From Nitrospirota bacterium (GTDB lineage: Bacteria; Nitrospirota; Thermodesulfovibrionia; Thermodesulfovibrionales; Dissulfurispiraceae), in contig JBFMHE010000003.1 in assembly GCA_040752355.1 (NCBI GenBank), positions 124,001-188,000 on the forward strand: a stretch of 64,000 nucleotides of DNA, given 5' to 3'. Positions 1 to 9,155 of the stretch are shown piece after piece. The translations under genes and the position numbers were made by a program. Position 1 is the first letter of the stretch. Each line of letters starts with the position of its first letter. Below the pieces are notes generated by a model. That model saw nothing but the letters and a program-made list of their open reading frames with translations, was not told the origin of the DNA and did not search any database.

Positions 1-29
1 CGGTCTCGACTTCCGGCGCCAGCCCTGCA

Positions 30-290
30 ATGGCCCGGGCGATACGGCAAGAGCTGGAACGCCTTTACGGCAGTGATTTCGGACGCTATCTCGCGTTTAT
101 GGCCGCGCTGCGCAGGCGCGCCTTGCAGGAAATCCCCGACAAGAAGAGGCGGGAGCGCATGCTCAAGGCCGCAGCATCCGCCGAAGTGCTCTCCCTGTTG
201 AGGACCAAGGGAGCTCATCATGTGCGGGAGCGCGCGCTGAAGCACTTTGATGCTGCTCGAGGCCGAAAGAGGAAAGGAACCGCGGCATAA
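30..290 (+). CDS. hypothetical helical protein, possibly 5'-truncated by the window edge
   Basis: An 86-residue reading frame rich in Arg, Lys, Leu and Ala, with no signal peptide or membrane segment, probably all helical. The frame stays open upstream to the window edge, so this may be the C-terminal end of a longer protein. Its TAA stop shares one base with the ATG of the following oxidoreductase gene (TAATG), a junction typical of translationally coupled genes, which is the main reason to believe it is real. In related lipid A clusters lpxD, fabZ, lpxA or lpxI sit at this place, but this tail does not look like any of them. Function unknown. Confidence 0.5.
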   Translation: MARAIRQELERLYGSDFGRYLAFMAALRRRALQEIPDKKRRERMLKAAASAEVLSLLRTKGAHHVRERALKHFDAARGRKRKGTAA

Positions 291-1219
291 TGGTAAAAGT
301 CGGTGTTATCGGTGTGGGGTACCTCGGACAGCACCATGCCCGCGTTCTCTCCGAGCTCTCGGGCGAGACCGGCGCGTGCAGGCTCGCTGCGGTAGCGGAT
401 GCCGACCGGGCGCGCGCAGAGGAGATCGCGGCGCGCTACGGCTGCAGGGCCGTGGGCGATTACCGGGAGATGCTCGATCAGGTCGATGCCGTCAGCATCG
501 TCACCCCCACGACGACGCACTACGACGTTGCGCTGCGCTGCATACGCGCCGGCAAGGATGTCCTGGTCGAGAAGCCCATCACCGCGACGATCGAAGAGGC
601 CGATGCGCTGATCCGCGCTTCAGAGGCAGCCGGCGTCCTCGTCCAGGTGGGGCACCTCGAGCGGTTCAACCCGGTGGTCGGTGCTCTCGCTCCGTTCCTG
701 GATAGCCCCACACTGATCGAAGCGGAGCGGCTCTCGCCCTTCCAGGGAAGGGGGATCGATGTGGACATCACCCTGGACCTGATGATCCACGATATCGACG
801 TGATACATTCGCTGGTGGCGGGAAGCCCGGTGCGGGACAGCAAGGCCACCGGGTCGCGGGTACTCACCCCCACCATTGATATGGCGAAAGCATGGCTCGA
901 GTTCGACAACGGCGTGCATGCGGTGCTCTCGGCGAGCAGGATAGCCCTGGAGAAGCGCCGCAGGCTCACGATATTCCAGAAAGAATCGTATGTCGTCATG
1001 GATTACCAGGAGATGGAGATCACGCGCTTCTTCAGAGACAACGGCCGCATCGCCTCCGACACGGTGAAGGTAGAGAGAAAAGAGCCGCTCAAGGAGGAGC
1101 TCAGGGATTTCCTTTCCTGCATCGACACACGGAGCACGCCCCGTGTCTGCGCCCTTAAGGGCCGCACTGCGTTAACGATAGCTCTACAGATCGGAGAGCG
1201 GATAAAACAGGAGTGGTAG
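290..1219 (+). CDS. gnnA: Gfo/Idh/MocA-family NAD-dependent oxidoreductase, GnnA-like
   Basis: A 309-residue protein with an N-terminal Rossmann fold (GVIGVGYLGQHHARVL, residues ~4-19) and the family motif VEKPITATIEEAD near residue 95, whose lysine usually lies at the active site. Length is normal for the family. It is followed after 6 nt by a DegT/DnrJ aminotransferase and then lpxB. In Acidithiobacillus and Leptospira the same pair, GnnA plus GnnB, oxidises and transaminates UDP-GlcNAc at C3 to make UDP-GlcNAc3N, the LpxA substrate for amide-linked lipid A. That assignment rests on family and neighbourhood. Another UDP-sugar route, for example O-antigen, is the alternative. Confidence 0.8.
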   Translation: MVKVGVIGVGYLGQHHARVLSELSGETGACRLAAVADADRARAEEIAARYGCRAVGDYREMLDQVDAVSIVTPTTTHYDVALRCIRAGKDVLVEKPITATIEEADALIRASEAAGVLVQVGHLERFNPVVGALAPFLDSPTLIEAERLSPFQGRGIDVDITLDLMIHDIDVIHSLVAGSPVRDSKATGSRVLTPTIDMAKAWLEFDNGVHAVLSASRIALEKRRRLTIFQKESYVVMDYQEMEITRFFRDNGRIASDTVKVERKEPLKEELRDFLSCIDTRSTPRVCALKGRTALTIALQIGERIKQEW

Positions 1220-1225
1220 ATACGA

Positions 1226-2323
1226 ATGAAACCGATGATCGATTTGAAGCGGCAGTATCTGGACATCAAGGATGAGGTGCTCCAGACACTGAACGAGATA
1301 CTCGAGAGCTCCCAGTATGTGCTGGGCAGGAAGGGCGCCGAGCTCGAAGAGCAGGTCAAGCGCTATCACGGCGTACAGGAGGCGATCGGCGTCGCTTCGG
1401 GAACGGACGCGCTGCACCTCGTCCTCCGCGCGCTGGGGCTGGGGCCGGGCGACGAAGTCATCACCACGCCCTTCACCTTCTTCGCCACTGCCGAGGCGAT
1501 TCTGTACACCGGGGCCACGCCGGTATTCGTCGATATCGAGCCGGAGACCTATAACATCGATGTTACCCTTATCGAAAAGGCGATCACCAAAAGGACCAAA
1601 GCGATCCTGCCGGTGCATATCTTCGGCCACCCCGCGGATATGAGAGGCATCATGGCTCTCGCGGCGCGGCATACCCTCAAGATAGTAGAAGACTGCGCCC
1701 AGTCCTTCGGCGCCTCTCTCGACGGGAGAAAGACCGGCAGCTTCGGCGAGGCGGGGTGCTTTAGCTTCTACCCGAGCAAGAACCTCGGCGCCTACGGCGA
1801 TGGCGGGATGATAACCCTTCACGCCTCCGGGCTTGCCGAAGAGATAAGGAAGTTGAGGAACCACGGCTCCCGCGGCGGCTACCGCCACGAATGCCTCGGC
1901 TATAACAGCAGGCTCGATGAGATGCAGGCGGGCATCCTTCTGGTCAAGCTCAAACGGATCGACGACTACAACAGGAGACGGCGCGCGAATGCCGCGCTGT
2001 ACAACCGGCTCCTTGCGGGCGTCGCAGGCTGCCCCGTCGAAAAAGAGGGGGCTTACCACGTCTACCATCAATACACCCTCAGAAGCCCGCGGCGGGATTA
2101 TATCCAGCAGCAGCTGAAGGAGCGCGGCATCTCTTCGGTGGTCTACTACCCCATACCGCTCCACCTGCAGGAGGCGGTTCGTTTCCTGGGCTATAAGGAA
2201 GGCGACTTCCCGGTGACGGAGCAGGCTGCGAAAGAAGTGCTCTCGCTCCCGATCTATCCCGAGCTCGACGAGGCGGATGTCACGCTCACCGCGAATGCTA
2301 TCCGTGCATGCTTGAACGGGTAA
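1226..2323 (+). CDS. gnnB: DegT/DnrJ/EryC1/StrS PLP aminotransferase, GnnB-like
   Basis: A 365-residue fold-type I sugar aminotransferase. The N-terminus (MKPMIDLKRQYLDIKDE) is typical of the family. The PLP lysine lies in CFSFYPSKNLGAYGDGG (~residues 173-189), preceded by the EDCAQSFGA segment. It probably transaminates the 3-keto UDP-sugar made by the oxidoreductase just upstream, giving a 3-amino UDP-GlcNAc for LpxA. It overlaps the start of lpxB by 16 nt if the first lpxB ATG is used, or only by the TAATG junction if the second is used. Either way the two are coupled. The sugar substrate is inferred from context. Confidence 0.82.
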   Translation: MKPMIDLKRQYLDIKDEVLQTLNEILESSQYVLGRKGAELEEQVKRYHGVQEAIGVASGTDALHLVLRALGLGPGDEVITTPFTFFATAEAILYTGATPVFVDIEPETYNIDVTLIEKAITKRTKAILPVHIFGHPADMRGIMALAARHTLKIVEDCAQSFGASLDGRKTGSFGEAGCFSFYPSKNLGAYGDGGMITLHASGLAEEIRKLRNHGSRGGYRHECLGYNSRLDEMQAGILLVKLKRIDDYNRRRRANAALYNRLLAGVAGCPVEKEGAYHVYHQYTLRSPRRDYIQQQLKERGISSVVYYPIPLHLQEAVRFLGYKEGDFPVTEQAAKEVLSLPIYPELDEADVTLTANAIRACLNG

Positions 2324-3522
2324 TGATCGTCGCCGGCGAGAGCTCGGGAGAGCTCTACGGCGCGCTGCTGGCCGAACGCCTGAGAGACCGCTCTCCCGGC
2401 GTGCGCATTCTCGGGGTGGGCGGAGTCCGGATGGCAGCGGCAGGAGTAGAGCTCGTTGCCACCATCGCGAGCTCCTTCGGCGTAACCGAGGCGATTCGGA
2501 CCCTCGGCACCATCAGGAAGACCTTCGCGAAGGTCTTCGAGGCATTCGCGACCTTCACTCCCCAGGTGGTCGTCCTGATCGATTACCCGGACTTCAACTT
2601 TCGCGTTGCGCGCGAGGCCCGCAAGCGCGGCATCAAAGTGCTGTATTATGTAAGCCCCCAGGTATGGGCGTGGCGGACCGGAAGGATCAGGACCATAGGA
2701 AAGATCGTCGACCGGATGGCGGTGATCCTTCCCTTCGAGGCGGACCTCTATCACCGCCACGGTATTCCCTGCGAGTTTGTCGGGCATCCTGTTCTCGACG
2801 AGATCGGCGCGCTCATGCAGGAGATGGGGTATGCTCCTGGAGCGCTCGGGGCTCCCGAGGTGAAGGCCGACGCCCGCCGGATGCTCGGGCTGGCCCCCGA
2901 CCGGCCGGTGCTCACGGTAATGCCCGGCAGCAGGCCTCACGAGGTGAGGCGGCTCCTGCCGCTCATGGCAGAGGTGATGCAGGAGATGAGCGCGCGCTAT
3001 CCCGGGTATCAGTTCATCATCCCCATCGCCCCGAACCTCGGCACTGCCCTGTTCGGCGCGCAGCGCTTTCCGGGCGCCTGCCGGCTGGTGCAGGGAGAGT
3101 CCCTCAAGGCGCTCCTGGCGGCCGATGCCGCGCTTATCGCTTCGGGCACCTCGACGCTGCAGGCGGGAGTGATCGGCGTACCGATGGCGGTCGTTTACAA
3201 GCTCTCGCCGCTGACCTACCTCATCGGGAAGCGCGTGGTGAAGGTGCGCCACATCTCGCTCGTGAATATCCTCCTCGACACCTCGGTACAGGAGGACTCC
3301 GGTCTGCGCATCAAGGAGCTGCTCCAACGGGAAGCGAGCAGCGATACTATCGTGCAGGAGCTCTCCCGCATCATCGATGATGCAGGGTATCGAGATGCCA
3401 TGACCGCCCAGCTCCGGGCCATAAGGAGGCTCTTCCTCGGCAGGAAGGCGTCGGCGCGGGTCGCGGAGATCATGGACTCCCTCGTGCCGCAGGCCGGCAC
3501 ACAGCGTTTCTGCCGGACATGA
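2308..3522 (+). CDS. lpxB: lipid-A-disaccharide synthase LpxB
   Basis: A GT19 glycosyltransferase that condenses lipid X with UDP-2,3-diacylglucosamine to form the lipid A disaccharide at the inner membrane. Visible signatures are the N-terminal VAGESSGELYGALL motif, VSPQVWAWR near residue 116, GHPVLDEI near 155, MPGSRPHEV near 208 and the C-terminal ASGTSTLQAG motif. At 404 residues it is slightly longer than the usual ~380. Two starts are possible: 2308 (MLERVM...) or the ATG at 2323, which overlaps the gnnB stop. The first keeps a normal N-terminal beta strand. Its stop overlaps the waaA start by ATGA. Confidence 0.95.
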   Translation: MLERVMIVAGESSGELYGALLAERLRDRSPGVRILGVGGVRMAAAGVELVATIASSFGVTEAIRTLGTIRKTFAKVFEAFATFTPQVVVLIDYPDFNFRVAREARKRGIKVLYYVSPQVWAWRTGRIRTIGKIVDRMAVILPFEADLYHRHGIPCEFVGHPVLDEIGALMQEMGYAPGALGAPEVKADARRMLGLAPDRPVLTVMPGSRPHEVRRLLPLMAEVMQEMSARYPGYQFIIPIAPNLGTALFGAQRFPGACRLVQGESLKALLAADAALIASGTSTLQAGVIGVPMAVVYKLSPLTYLIGKRVVKVRHISLVNILLDTSVQEDSGLRIKELLQREASSDTIVQELSRIIDDAGYRDAMTAQLRAIRRLFLGRKASARVAEIMDSLVPQAGTQRFCRT

Positions 3523-4787
3523 TATCCCTGCTCTACAGCGTACTCTATTCCCTGGCCCTCGTCATCCTCCTGCCGTTTGAGCTCCTGAAGAGACCGCGCA
3601 GCCTGCGGGAGCGGTGGATACGGGAGCGCCTCGGAGTGTATGGAGAGGGACAGGGGGCAAAGGATGAGCGGCAGAAGACGATATGGGTCCATGCCGTCTC
3701 GGTAGGCGAGGTCATCGCCGCGGTACCGCTGGTGAAGAAGATCAAAGAGCGGCGTCCTTCAATCGAGCTCGTTATCTCTACCGTTACCGACACCGGGCAG
3801 AAGGTCGCGGCCGAGCGGATGGGATCGCTCGCACGAATCGTGTACGTGCCGTTCGATCTGCCCTTTGCGGTGAATCGCGCCTTCCGCCGTTTCACCCCCT
3901 CGCTCTGTATCATCATGGAGACCGAGCTCTGGCCCGCGATGATCAGGGCCGCCGGCAGGCGCTCGATGCCGGTTCTCTTGATGAACGGGAGGATATCCGC
4001 GGGATCATTCAACGGGTACCGGAAAGTCCGCCTCTTCATACGCAGGGTGCTCGGGGGGATCAGCCTCTTCTGCGTGCAGAACGAGCTCTACGCAGAGCGG
4101 CTCCGCCTCCTCGGCGCGGCCCCCGAAAGGATACGGGTGACCGGAAGCTTCAAGTTCGATACCCGGCCGCCGTCCTCCCCTCCCGAATGGACGGAGCAGG
4201 TGAGTGGTCCTGTGCTCATCGCAGGGAGCACGCACAGGACCGAAGAGGAATTGATACTGGAAGCGTATGCGCATTTGAAAGCCGCGCGCCCTGAACTCAC
4301 TCTCATCGTAGCCCCGCGCCATCCCGAGCGGTTCAAGGAGGTGGAGGAGGTGATCCGGCAGAAGGGGCTCAATTATGTTAAACGATCGGAACTCTCGGGT
4401 AGAGAGGAGGGCTGTTCCGGTCTCGTTATTCTCCTCGATGTCATCGGCGAGCTGGCCGCTCTTTACGGCGCTGCCGACATCGCCATTATGGGAGGAAGCT
4501 TCATCGAGCATGGGGGACAGAACCCGCTCGAGCCCGCCTTTTGGGGAAAGGCGATCGTCTGCGGGCCTCACATGGAGAACTTCCCGTTCATCGAGGAGTT
4601 TTACCGGCAAGGGGGGGCGGTACGCGTCGAGCCCTCGGCGCTCTCCGCGGTCCTCGGCGACCTCATCGCGTCTCCCCTCGAGAGGGGGCGCATGGGGGCC
4701 TGCGCCAGAGAGCTTTACGAGAAAAATGCAGGGGCGACGGAGCGGGCGATGGCGCTGCTGGAGCGGTACCTCCCCGGCCCGCTCTAA
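3519..4787 (+). CDS. waaA: 3-deoxy-D-manno-octulosonic acid (Kdo) transferase WaaA
   Basis: A 422-residue GT30 enzyme that adds Kdo to lipid IVA. It has an N-terminal membrane-anchoring segment (residues ~5-20, LLYSVLYSLALVILLPFELL), the family motif VHAVSVGEVIAAVPL (~52-66) and the C-terminal donor-site segment GGSFIEHGGQNPLEPAFW (~325). It starts inside the lpxB stop (ATGA) and ends the lipid A operon. The next gene is convergent and the coding regions overlap by 4 nt (4784-4787), leaving no room for an intergenic terminator. Confidence 0.95.
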   Translation: MISLLYSVLYSLALVILLPFELLKRPRSLRERWIRERLGVYGEGQGAKDERQKTIWVHAVSVGEVIAAVPLVKKIKERRPSIELVISTVTDTGQKVAAERMGSLARIVYVPFDLPFAVNRAFRRFTPSLCIIMETELWPAMIRAAGRRSMPVLLMNGRISAGSFNGYRKVRLFIRRVLGGISLFCVQNELYAERLRLLGAAPERIRVTGSFKFDTRPPSSPPEWTEQVSGPVLIAGSTHRTEEELILEAYAHLKAARPELTLIVAPRHPERFKEVEEVIRQKGLNYVKRSELSGREEGCSGLVILLDVIGELAALYGAADIAIMGGSFIEHGGQNPLEPAFWGKAIVCGPHMENFPFIEEFYRQGGAVRVEPSALSAVLGDLIASPLERGRMGACARELYEKNAGATERAMALLERYLPGPL

Positions 4788-6073
4788 ATTTCGGTGAGCG
4801 CTTCGGAGGTCTTCGAGAGGCGTTCGATCAGTTTTTTAAGGAACACCTTGTGGAAGCGGAGCTGGCAGGCGGGTGAGAACTGGTCGATAATGGTATTGTT
4901 GACCTCGAGAAGCACCACGGGCGTGACGGCAACGAGGTCGGCGGTCCTTTTCGTCCTGGTGAGGTAGCTGATCTCGCCGAAGCAGTCGCCGCTCCTGAAG
5001 AGGGCGCTGGTCTGGTCTCCTCTCTTCACCGCCGCCTCTCCCGAAACGATGATGTAAAACGTTTCGTCGACACTTCCCTCTGCAGTGATCTGCCGGCCCG
5101 GCGGAACCTCGCGCCAGATGACGGCGGGAAGCACCTCCCAGAGCTCCGAATCATGGAACTCCCTGAAGAAATCGAGCTTGCGCAGGATCGTGAAGCGCTC
5201 CTTGTGGTCGACTTCGTGCTCCGAATAGGTGATAGTCACATAGGTGAGCCGCAGATCCGTGGCGAACTGGACTCCCGTTTTATAGCGTTCCGTCATCTTC
5301 TTGCTGAGCGCCTTCATGACGATCACTTCGAGCGTCTTGGGGATATCGGAGCGGTAGAAGCGCAGCGGCGGCGGATCCTGGAAGAGAATCCTGCGAACGA
5401 CGCTCGAAAAGTTGAGCGCGTGGAAGGGCGACCTGCCGGTGAGGAGCTCATACATGACGACGCCGAGAGAGAAGAGGTCGGTCTGGTTGGTGAGCGGCTC
5501 CTCCCGGACCTGTTCCGGCGACATATAGCAGGGCGAGCCCATGAGCCCGAGGAACTGCGTCTGGGTATCCCCCGCCTTCACGCTCTGGGCTATGCCGAAG
5601 TCGCCGATCTTCACGTCCCCCTCGCCGGTAAGCAGTATGTTGCCCGGCTTTATGTCCCGATGAATGACGCCGTGGCGATGGGCGTAGTCGAGCGCCTTGC
5701 AGCATTTGAAGACGACCGCTACCGCTCTCTCGATGGAGAGCAGTGTCCCGACCGTGCAGTGCTCTTTCAAGGTCTTGCTTCCCTCGATATAGTCCATGAC
5801 GATGTAGCATTGGTCATGATGAATGCCTGCATCATAAACGGAGAGTATGTTGGGATGGTCCAGCATTCCCGCGATGCGGGCCTCGTTGAAGAACATCTTC
5901 TGGTGCCGGCGCCTGCTCTCTTCGTCCTGGAGGGGCTGCTCCAGGGCGACCTTGATGGCGACGCGGCGATTATTAAAGGGGTCGAACCCCAGATAGACGA
6001 TAGCCATCCCTCCTCTGCCGAGCTCGCCGATAACATCGTATTTGCCTATTTTCGCAGGGAGCGAGGACGTCAT
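4784..6073 (-). CDS. Ser/Thr protein kinase with C-terminal cyclic-nucleotide-binding domain
   Basis: A 429-residue Hanks-type kinase. The glycine loop is GELGRGGMA (~16-24), the ATP lysine is K41 (VAIKVA), the catalytic loop is HRDIKPGNILL with D140, and the metal-binding DFG aspartate is D158. The C-terminal third (~residues 300-429) is a CAP_ED/cNMP-binding beta roll (PPGRQITAEGSVDETFYIIV, then FGEISYLT). No transmembrane segment is visible, unlike PknB or PpkA, so it is probably cytoplasmic. It is the last gene of a minus-strand set after the CHASE2-phosphatase and FHA genes, which points to a kinase/phosphatase/phosphopeptide-reader module. The cyclic nucleotide ligand, if any, is unknown. 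Confidence 0.9.
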   Translation of the reverse strand: MTSSLPAKIGKYDVIGELGRGGMAIVYLGFDPFNNRRVAIKVALEQPLQDEESRRRHQKMFFNEARIAGMLDHPNILSVYDAGIHHDQCYIVMDYIEGSKTLKEHCTVGTLLSIERAVAVVFKCCKALDYAHRHGVIHRDIKPGNILLTGEGDVKIGDFGIAQSVKAGDTQTQFLGLMGSPCYMSPEQVREEPLTNQTDLFSLGVVMYELLTGRSPFHALNFSSVVRRILFQDPPPLRFYRSDIPKTLEVIVMKALSKKMTERYKTGVQFATDLRLTYVTITYSEHEVDHKERFTILRKLDFFREFHDSELWEVLPAVIWREVPPGRQITAEGSVDETFYIIVSGEAAVKRGDQTSALFRSGDCFGEISYLTRTKRTADLVAVTPVVLLEVNNTIIDQFSPACQLRFHKVFLKKLIERLSKTSEALTEI

Positions 6074-6190
6074 GTGCAGACTCAGAAGGGGGACCGGGTG
6101 TCGTGATCGCGGGAGTATCCTCTGCCGGTGCTCCCGGTTGGAATGGTCGTCGTGCGGCGGTTTCTGCCGGAGAGGGGGCCTGCCACGACA

Positions 6191-6907
6191 CTACTCGCGC
6201 AGATAGAACTGCATCTTCAGTTTGCCGACTTCGACGACATCGCCGTCCTTGAGGTCGTAGCGCTCGGCGATTCGCTCGCCGTTGATCTTTATGGCCGAGC
6301 CCCCGACAGGATTGATGAAATATCCCTCTCTCCTCCGGTTGACCAGAGCGGCGACTTTCGGGGCCAGAAGCCCGCGCAGCCGTATCCCGGCGTTGTAGTC
6401 CTTGCCGATCGAGGTGACCCTGTCCTTGAGCTCGTACTCATCCCGGTCGCTGGAGCCCTCGATAACCGAGAAGCCGCCCAAGACCTCACGCACTCCCGCG
6501 GGCGCTTTCGTTTCAGGCATCTTGCTCAGGAGCTTCTGCTGCAGGTGGGGGTCGAGCACCAGCGTCTCATCCATCTTGGCGTTCCTGCTCCCCAGTGTCT
6601 GTTCCATGGCGTCGGCCGATCCGGGCAGTACGAAGCTCAGCACATGCTTGCCGATGAGGGCGTTATCGCTATTCCTCAGGATGTGCTTTGAGATCTTAGT
6701 GCCGTTCACGAACGTGCCGTTCAGGCTGCCCATGTCCTCGATGATGAATTTATCCCCGTCCCGGTAGACCTTGGCGTGGAAGCCCGAAACCGCGAGATTG
6801 TCGATATGAATGTCGTTGCCGGGCTTTCTTCCGATGGTGATGATGTCCTTGTCGATCGGAAGCTCGGTGAGCAGGGTATCCTGGAACTTCAACTGCACTT
6901 TATTCAT
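6191..6907 (-). CDS. protein with two FHA domains
   Basis: A 238-residue protein. The N-terminal FHA domain is clear: TIGRKPGNDI (~26-35), SGFHAKVY (~43-50) and GSLNGTFVNG (~61-70) carry the phosphothreonine-binding Arg, Ser, His and Asn. The C-terminal half (from VTSIGKDYNAGIRLRG) repeats the fold, with degenerate contacts and an ending like that of an FHA domain (INGERIAERYDLKDGDVVEVG). The second domain lacks the classic SxxH motif and may not bind phosphopeptide. It overlaps the phosphatase gene upstream by 8 nt and precedes the kinase gene. Likely role: adaptor that recognises proteins phosphorylated by the neighbouring kinase. Confidence 0.9.
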   Translation of the reverse strand: MNKVQLKFQDTLLTELPIDKDIITIGRKPGNDIHIDNLAVSGFHAKVYRDGDKFIIEDMGSLNGTFVNGTKISKHILRNSDNALIGKHVLSFVLPGSADAMEQTLGSRNAKMDETLVLDPHLQQKLLSKMPETKAPAGVREVLGGFSVIEGSSDRDEYELKDRVTSIGKDYNAGIRLRGLLAPKVAALVNRRREGYFINPVGGSAIKINGERIAERYDLKDGDVVEVGKLKMQFYLRE

Positions 6908-9017
6908 GGTTCCTCCTTCTCTTCACGGGCTGAGAGGCGGCGCCCCTCTTGTATACATAGGCGACAATGGCCGTGATATTGTCTCTCCCTCCGTTCCTGT
7001 TCGCCATCGCTATCAGCTTGGTGCAGGTCTTGAACGGATCCCGGCCTGCCGTCACCGCGGCGAGCAGCTCGCTCTCGGAGACCATGGTGCTCAGGCCGTC
7101 GGTGCAGAGGATGATGATATCGCCTTCCGAAAGCGCGAGCTCATGGAGGTCGACTTCCACCTCGGCGCCGACGCCGAGGGCCCTGGTAAGGACATGTTTC
7201 ATCGACGGCTGGACCAGGCTGTGGTCATCAGTAAGCTGCTCGAGTGAACCGCTCCTGACGAGGTAGACCCTGCTGTCGCCGGCATGGGCTATACTCATCC
7301 GGCCCTCTCTCACCAGAGCGGCAGCGACGGTGGTGCCCATTTTCTGCCACTGGGGCGTCTGTTGCGCTGTCTCGTACACGATCCTGTTCGCGTAGCGTAC
7401 CGCCTCACCCAGCAGGAGCGTATCGCCCGTGCGCCCGTTACTACCGTTATCGGGTTTTTTGCCTTCTCCTTCAGCCCTTTTCAGGCAGTTCCGCAGGGCG
7501 TCGATCGCCCTGGCGCTGGCGACCTCTCCTGCCGATTCCCCCCCGACCCCGTCGGCAACGGCGAGGAGGCCGATGGTCCTCTCGACGCAGAAGCTGTCTT
7601 CATTGTGGTCCCTGATCCTGCCGGTATCGGTCCGGGCTCCGACGACGAGCCGAAGGGCCCCGTTTTCGATGACATCGGTTTCGGGGATGTCTTCCTCGCT
7701 CTCCCTTCCCCGCACTCCTGTGATGATGCGCCCCAGGGCGCAGAGCGTGACGAGGGCGGCGGCATAGGTCGGCTTAACCCAGTATCCTTTCAGAATGAAG
7801 AGGGCTACCGCGGCGCCTCCCCAGAGAGAGAGCGCAAGGATTACGGCAACGGCGCCGGTGATCGGGCGGACCCGGGGGACCAGAACCGTGAAGAGCGCTC
7901 CGAAAAAGACGAGCACCCCCGCTTCGAGAGGAAAGGCCCAGTGCGGTCTCACCACGGGCTTCCCCGAGAGCATGGTAGTGAGGACATGGGCGGTAAAATC
8001 TATGTCCGACAGTACGGGCGGAGGGGCTGTGCGGAAAGGCGACCCCGCTGCCGGGGTGCGGTATCCCAGCAGCACGAGCTTGTTCGTGAAGGCGCCGGCC
8101 GGTACTGTTCCCTGCGCCACATCGGAGAAAGAGAGCGAGGTGATCGGACGGCGGGTAGCGTTATTGATGAGCAGCCGCCTGGCATGGTCTGTCGGGATGG
8201 TAAGGGTTCCCAGGGAAAATCCCTGCTCCGTTATCGAGAGCTCCTTTATGTCCCGGTCGAGGTACTTGAGCAGAAGCTGCAGCCCGAAGGAGGGGACCGC
8301 CCGATCCTGGTAATTGATGAAGAGCGATTCCCTCCGCAGGACGCCGTCCCGGTCGGGAGCGTGATTGACATGGCCCAGGGCCAGGGCGCTGTCGGCAAAC
8401 TGCTGCAGCGGCGTGATGACCCCTTTTGCGACCGGCGCCCCTTTGACGGCGCCTTGGAGAGAGCTCCTGCCGATCAGGCCGCTCCTGTCGGCGGTTGCCT
8501 GACTGCCGGGGGGGCCGTTAAGGATAAAAGAAAGGGGAAGGACAACATTCCGCGTATCGCGGAGGGCAGCTGTCAAGAGCGCGTCGTTATCGAGCCTCCT
8601 CTCCGCATCGAGAAGGGCCGCGAAGATCTCGACCACTCTGTCTTCCTTATCCGGAAGCCGTTCCGCCTTGATTTTTCGGATGATATCCTTTATAGCCGCG
8701 AGCCCCGGATTGTAGTCTCTCTCTGAATAGAGGATATCGACGCCGATGACCTTGGCTCCGTACTCATGAAGGCGGCGCACCATGAAGGCGATGTATGCCC
8801 TCGGCCAGGGCAGGGGGCCCATCTTCCGCACGCTCTCTTCATCGATTCCTACAATGACCACCGGCGAAGGGGCGTTTATCCGGTGCAGTTTGAGGCGGCT
8901 GTCATAAAGCCTCGCCTCGAGCCGCTCCAGCGGATACCACTCGATGAACAGGGCGTCGACCATGGCCAGGGTCAGGAGGCAGACTATAAAGGTGTATGAA
9001 AAGATGAGCTTTTTCAT
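6900..9017 (-). CDS. CHASE2 sensor domain fused to PP2C-type Ser/Thr phosphatase
   Basis: A 705-residue membrane protein. After an N-terminal TM helix (~3-24), residues ~30-330 form a CHASE2 extracytoplasmic sensor (ARLYDSRLKLHR, VIVGIDEESVRKMGPLPWPR, VIGVDILYSERD). Three closely spaced TM helices follow (~345-430). Residues ~455-695 form a PP2C/PPM phosphatase with all metal motifs: RDHNEDSF, AVADGVGGESAGE, AHAGDSRVYLVR, LCTDGLS and GRDNITAIV. CHASE2 is usually fused to guanylate cyclases, histidine kinases or Ser/Thr kinases. A phosphatase output is less common. First gene of the operon with the FHA protein and kinase, so an outside signal could set the module's phosphorylation level. Confidence 0.92.
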   Translation of the reverse strand: MKKLIFSYTFIVCLLTLAMVDALFIEWYPLERLEARLYDSRLKLHRINAPSPVVIVGIDEESVRKMGPLPWPRAYIAFMVRRLHEYGAKVIGVDILYSERDYNPGLAAIKDIIRKIKAERLPDKEDRVVEIFAALLDAERRLDNDALLTAALRDTRNVVLPLSFILNGPPGSQATADRSGLIGRSSLQGAVKGAPVAKGVITPLQQFADSALALGHVNHAPDRDGVLRRESLFINYQDRAVPSFGLQLLLKYLDRDIKELSITEQGFSLGTLTIPTDHARRLLINNATRRPITSLSFSDVAQGTVPAGAFTNKLVLLGYRTPAAGSPFRTAPPPVLSDIDFTAHVLTTMLSGKPVVRPHWAFPLEAGVLVFFGALFTVLVPRVRPITGAVAVILALSLWGGAAVALFILKGYWVKPTYAAALVTLCALGRIITGVRGRESEEDIPETDVIENGALRLVVGARTDTGRIRDHNEDSFCVERTIGLLAVADGVGGESAGEVASARAIDALRNCLKRAEGEGKKPDNGSNGRTGDTLLLGEAVRYANRIVYETAQQTPQWQKMGTTVAAALVREGRMSIAHAGDSRVYLVRSGSLEQLTDDHSLVQPSMKHVLTRALGVGAEVEVDLHELALSEGDIIILCTDGLSTMVSESELLAAVTAGRDPFKTCTKLIAMANRNGGRDNITAIVAYVYKRGAASQPVKRRRNHE

Positions 9018-9075
9018 GGTATTAAGGAAGCGCTCTTCCCTGTTCTTTATCGGCGGCGGCAGAAGAAAGCTTAAG

Positions 9076-9135
9076 ATGCACGGGCTGTACTCTCGGGCGG
9101 CCGTGCATGATAATTCATCCGAAATCGTTTATTAT
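9076..9135. promoter_or_regulatory. divergent control region with inverted repeat and candidate -10
   Basis: The 138 bp between the divergent CHASE2-PP2C and lpxK genes contain an 8-bp perfect inverted repeat (ATGCACGG at 9076-9083, CCGTGCAT at 9101-9108, 17-nt spacer). A TATTAT candidate -10 box for the plus strand lies at 9130-9135, about 20 nt before the lpxK start. No good -35 is visible. The repeat could be an operator or a hairpin. Confidence 0.3.
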
Positions 9136-9155
9136 ACGAAAGGCCGCGCCGGCAT

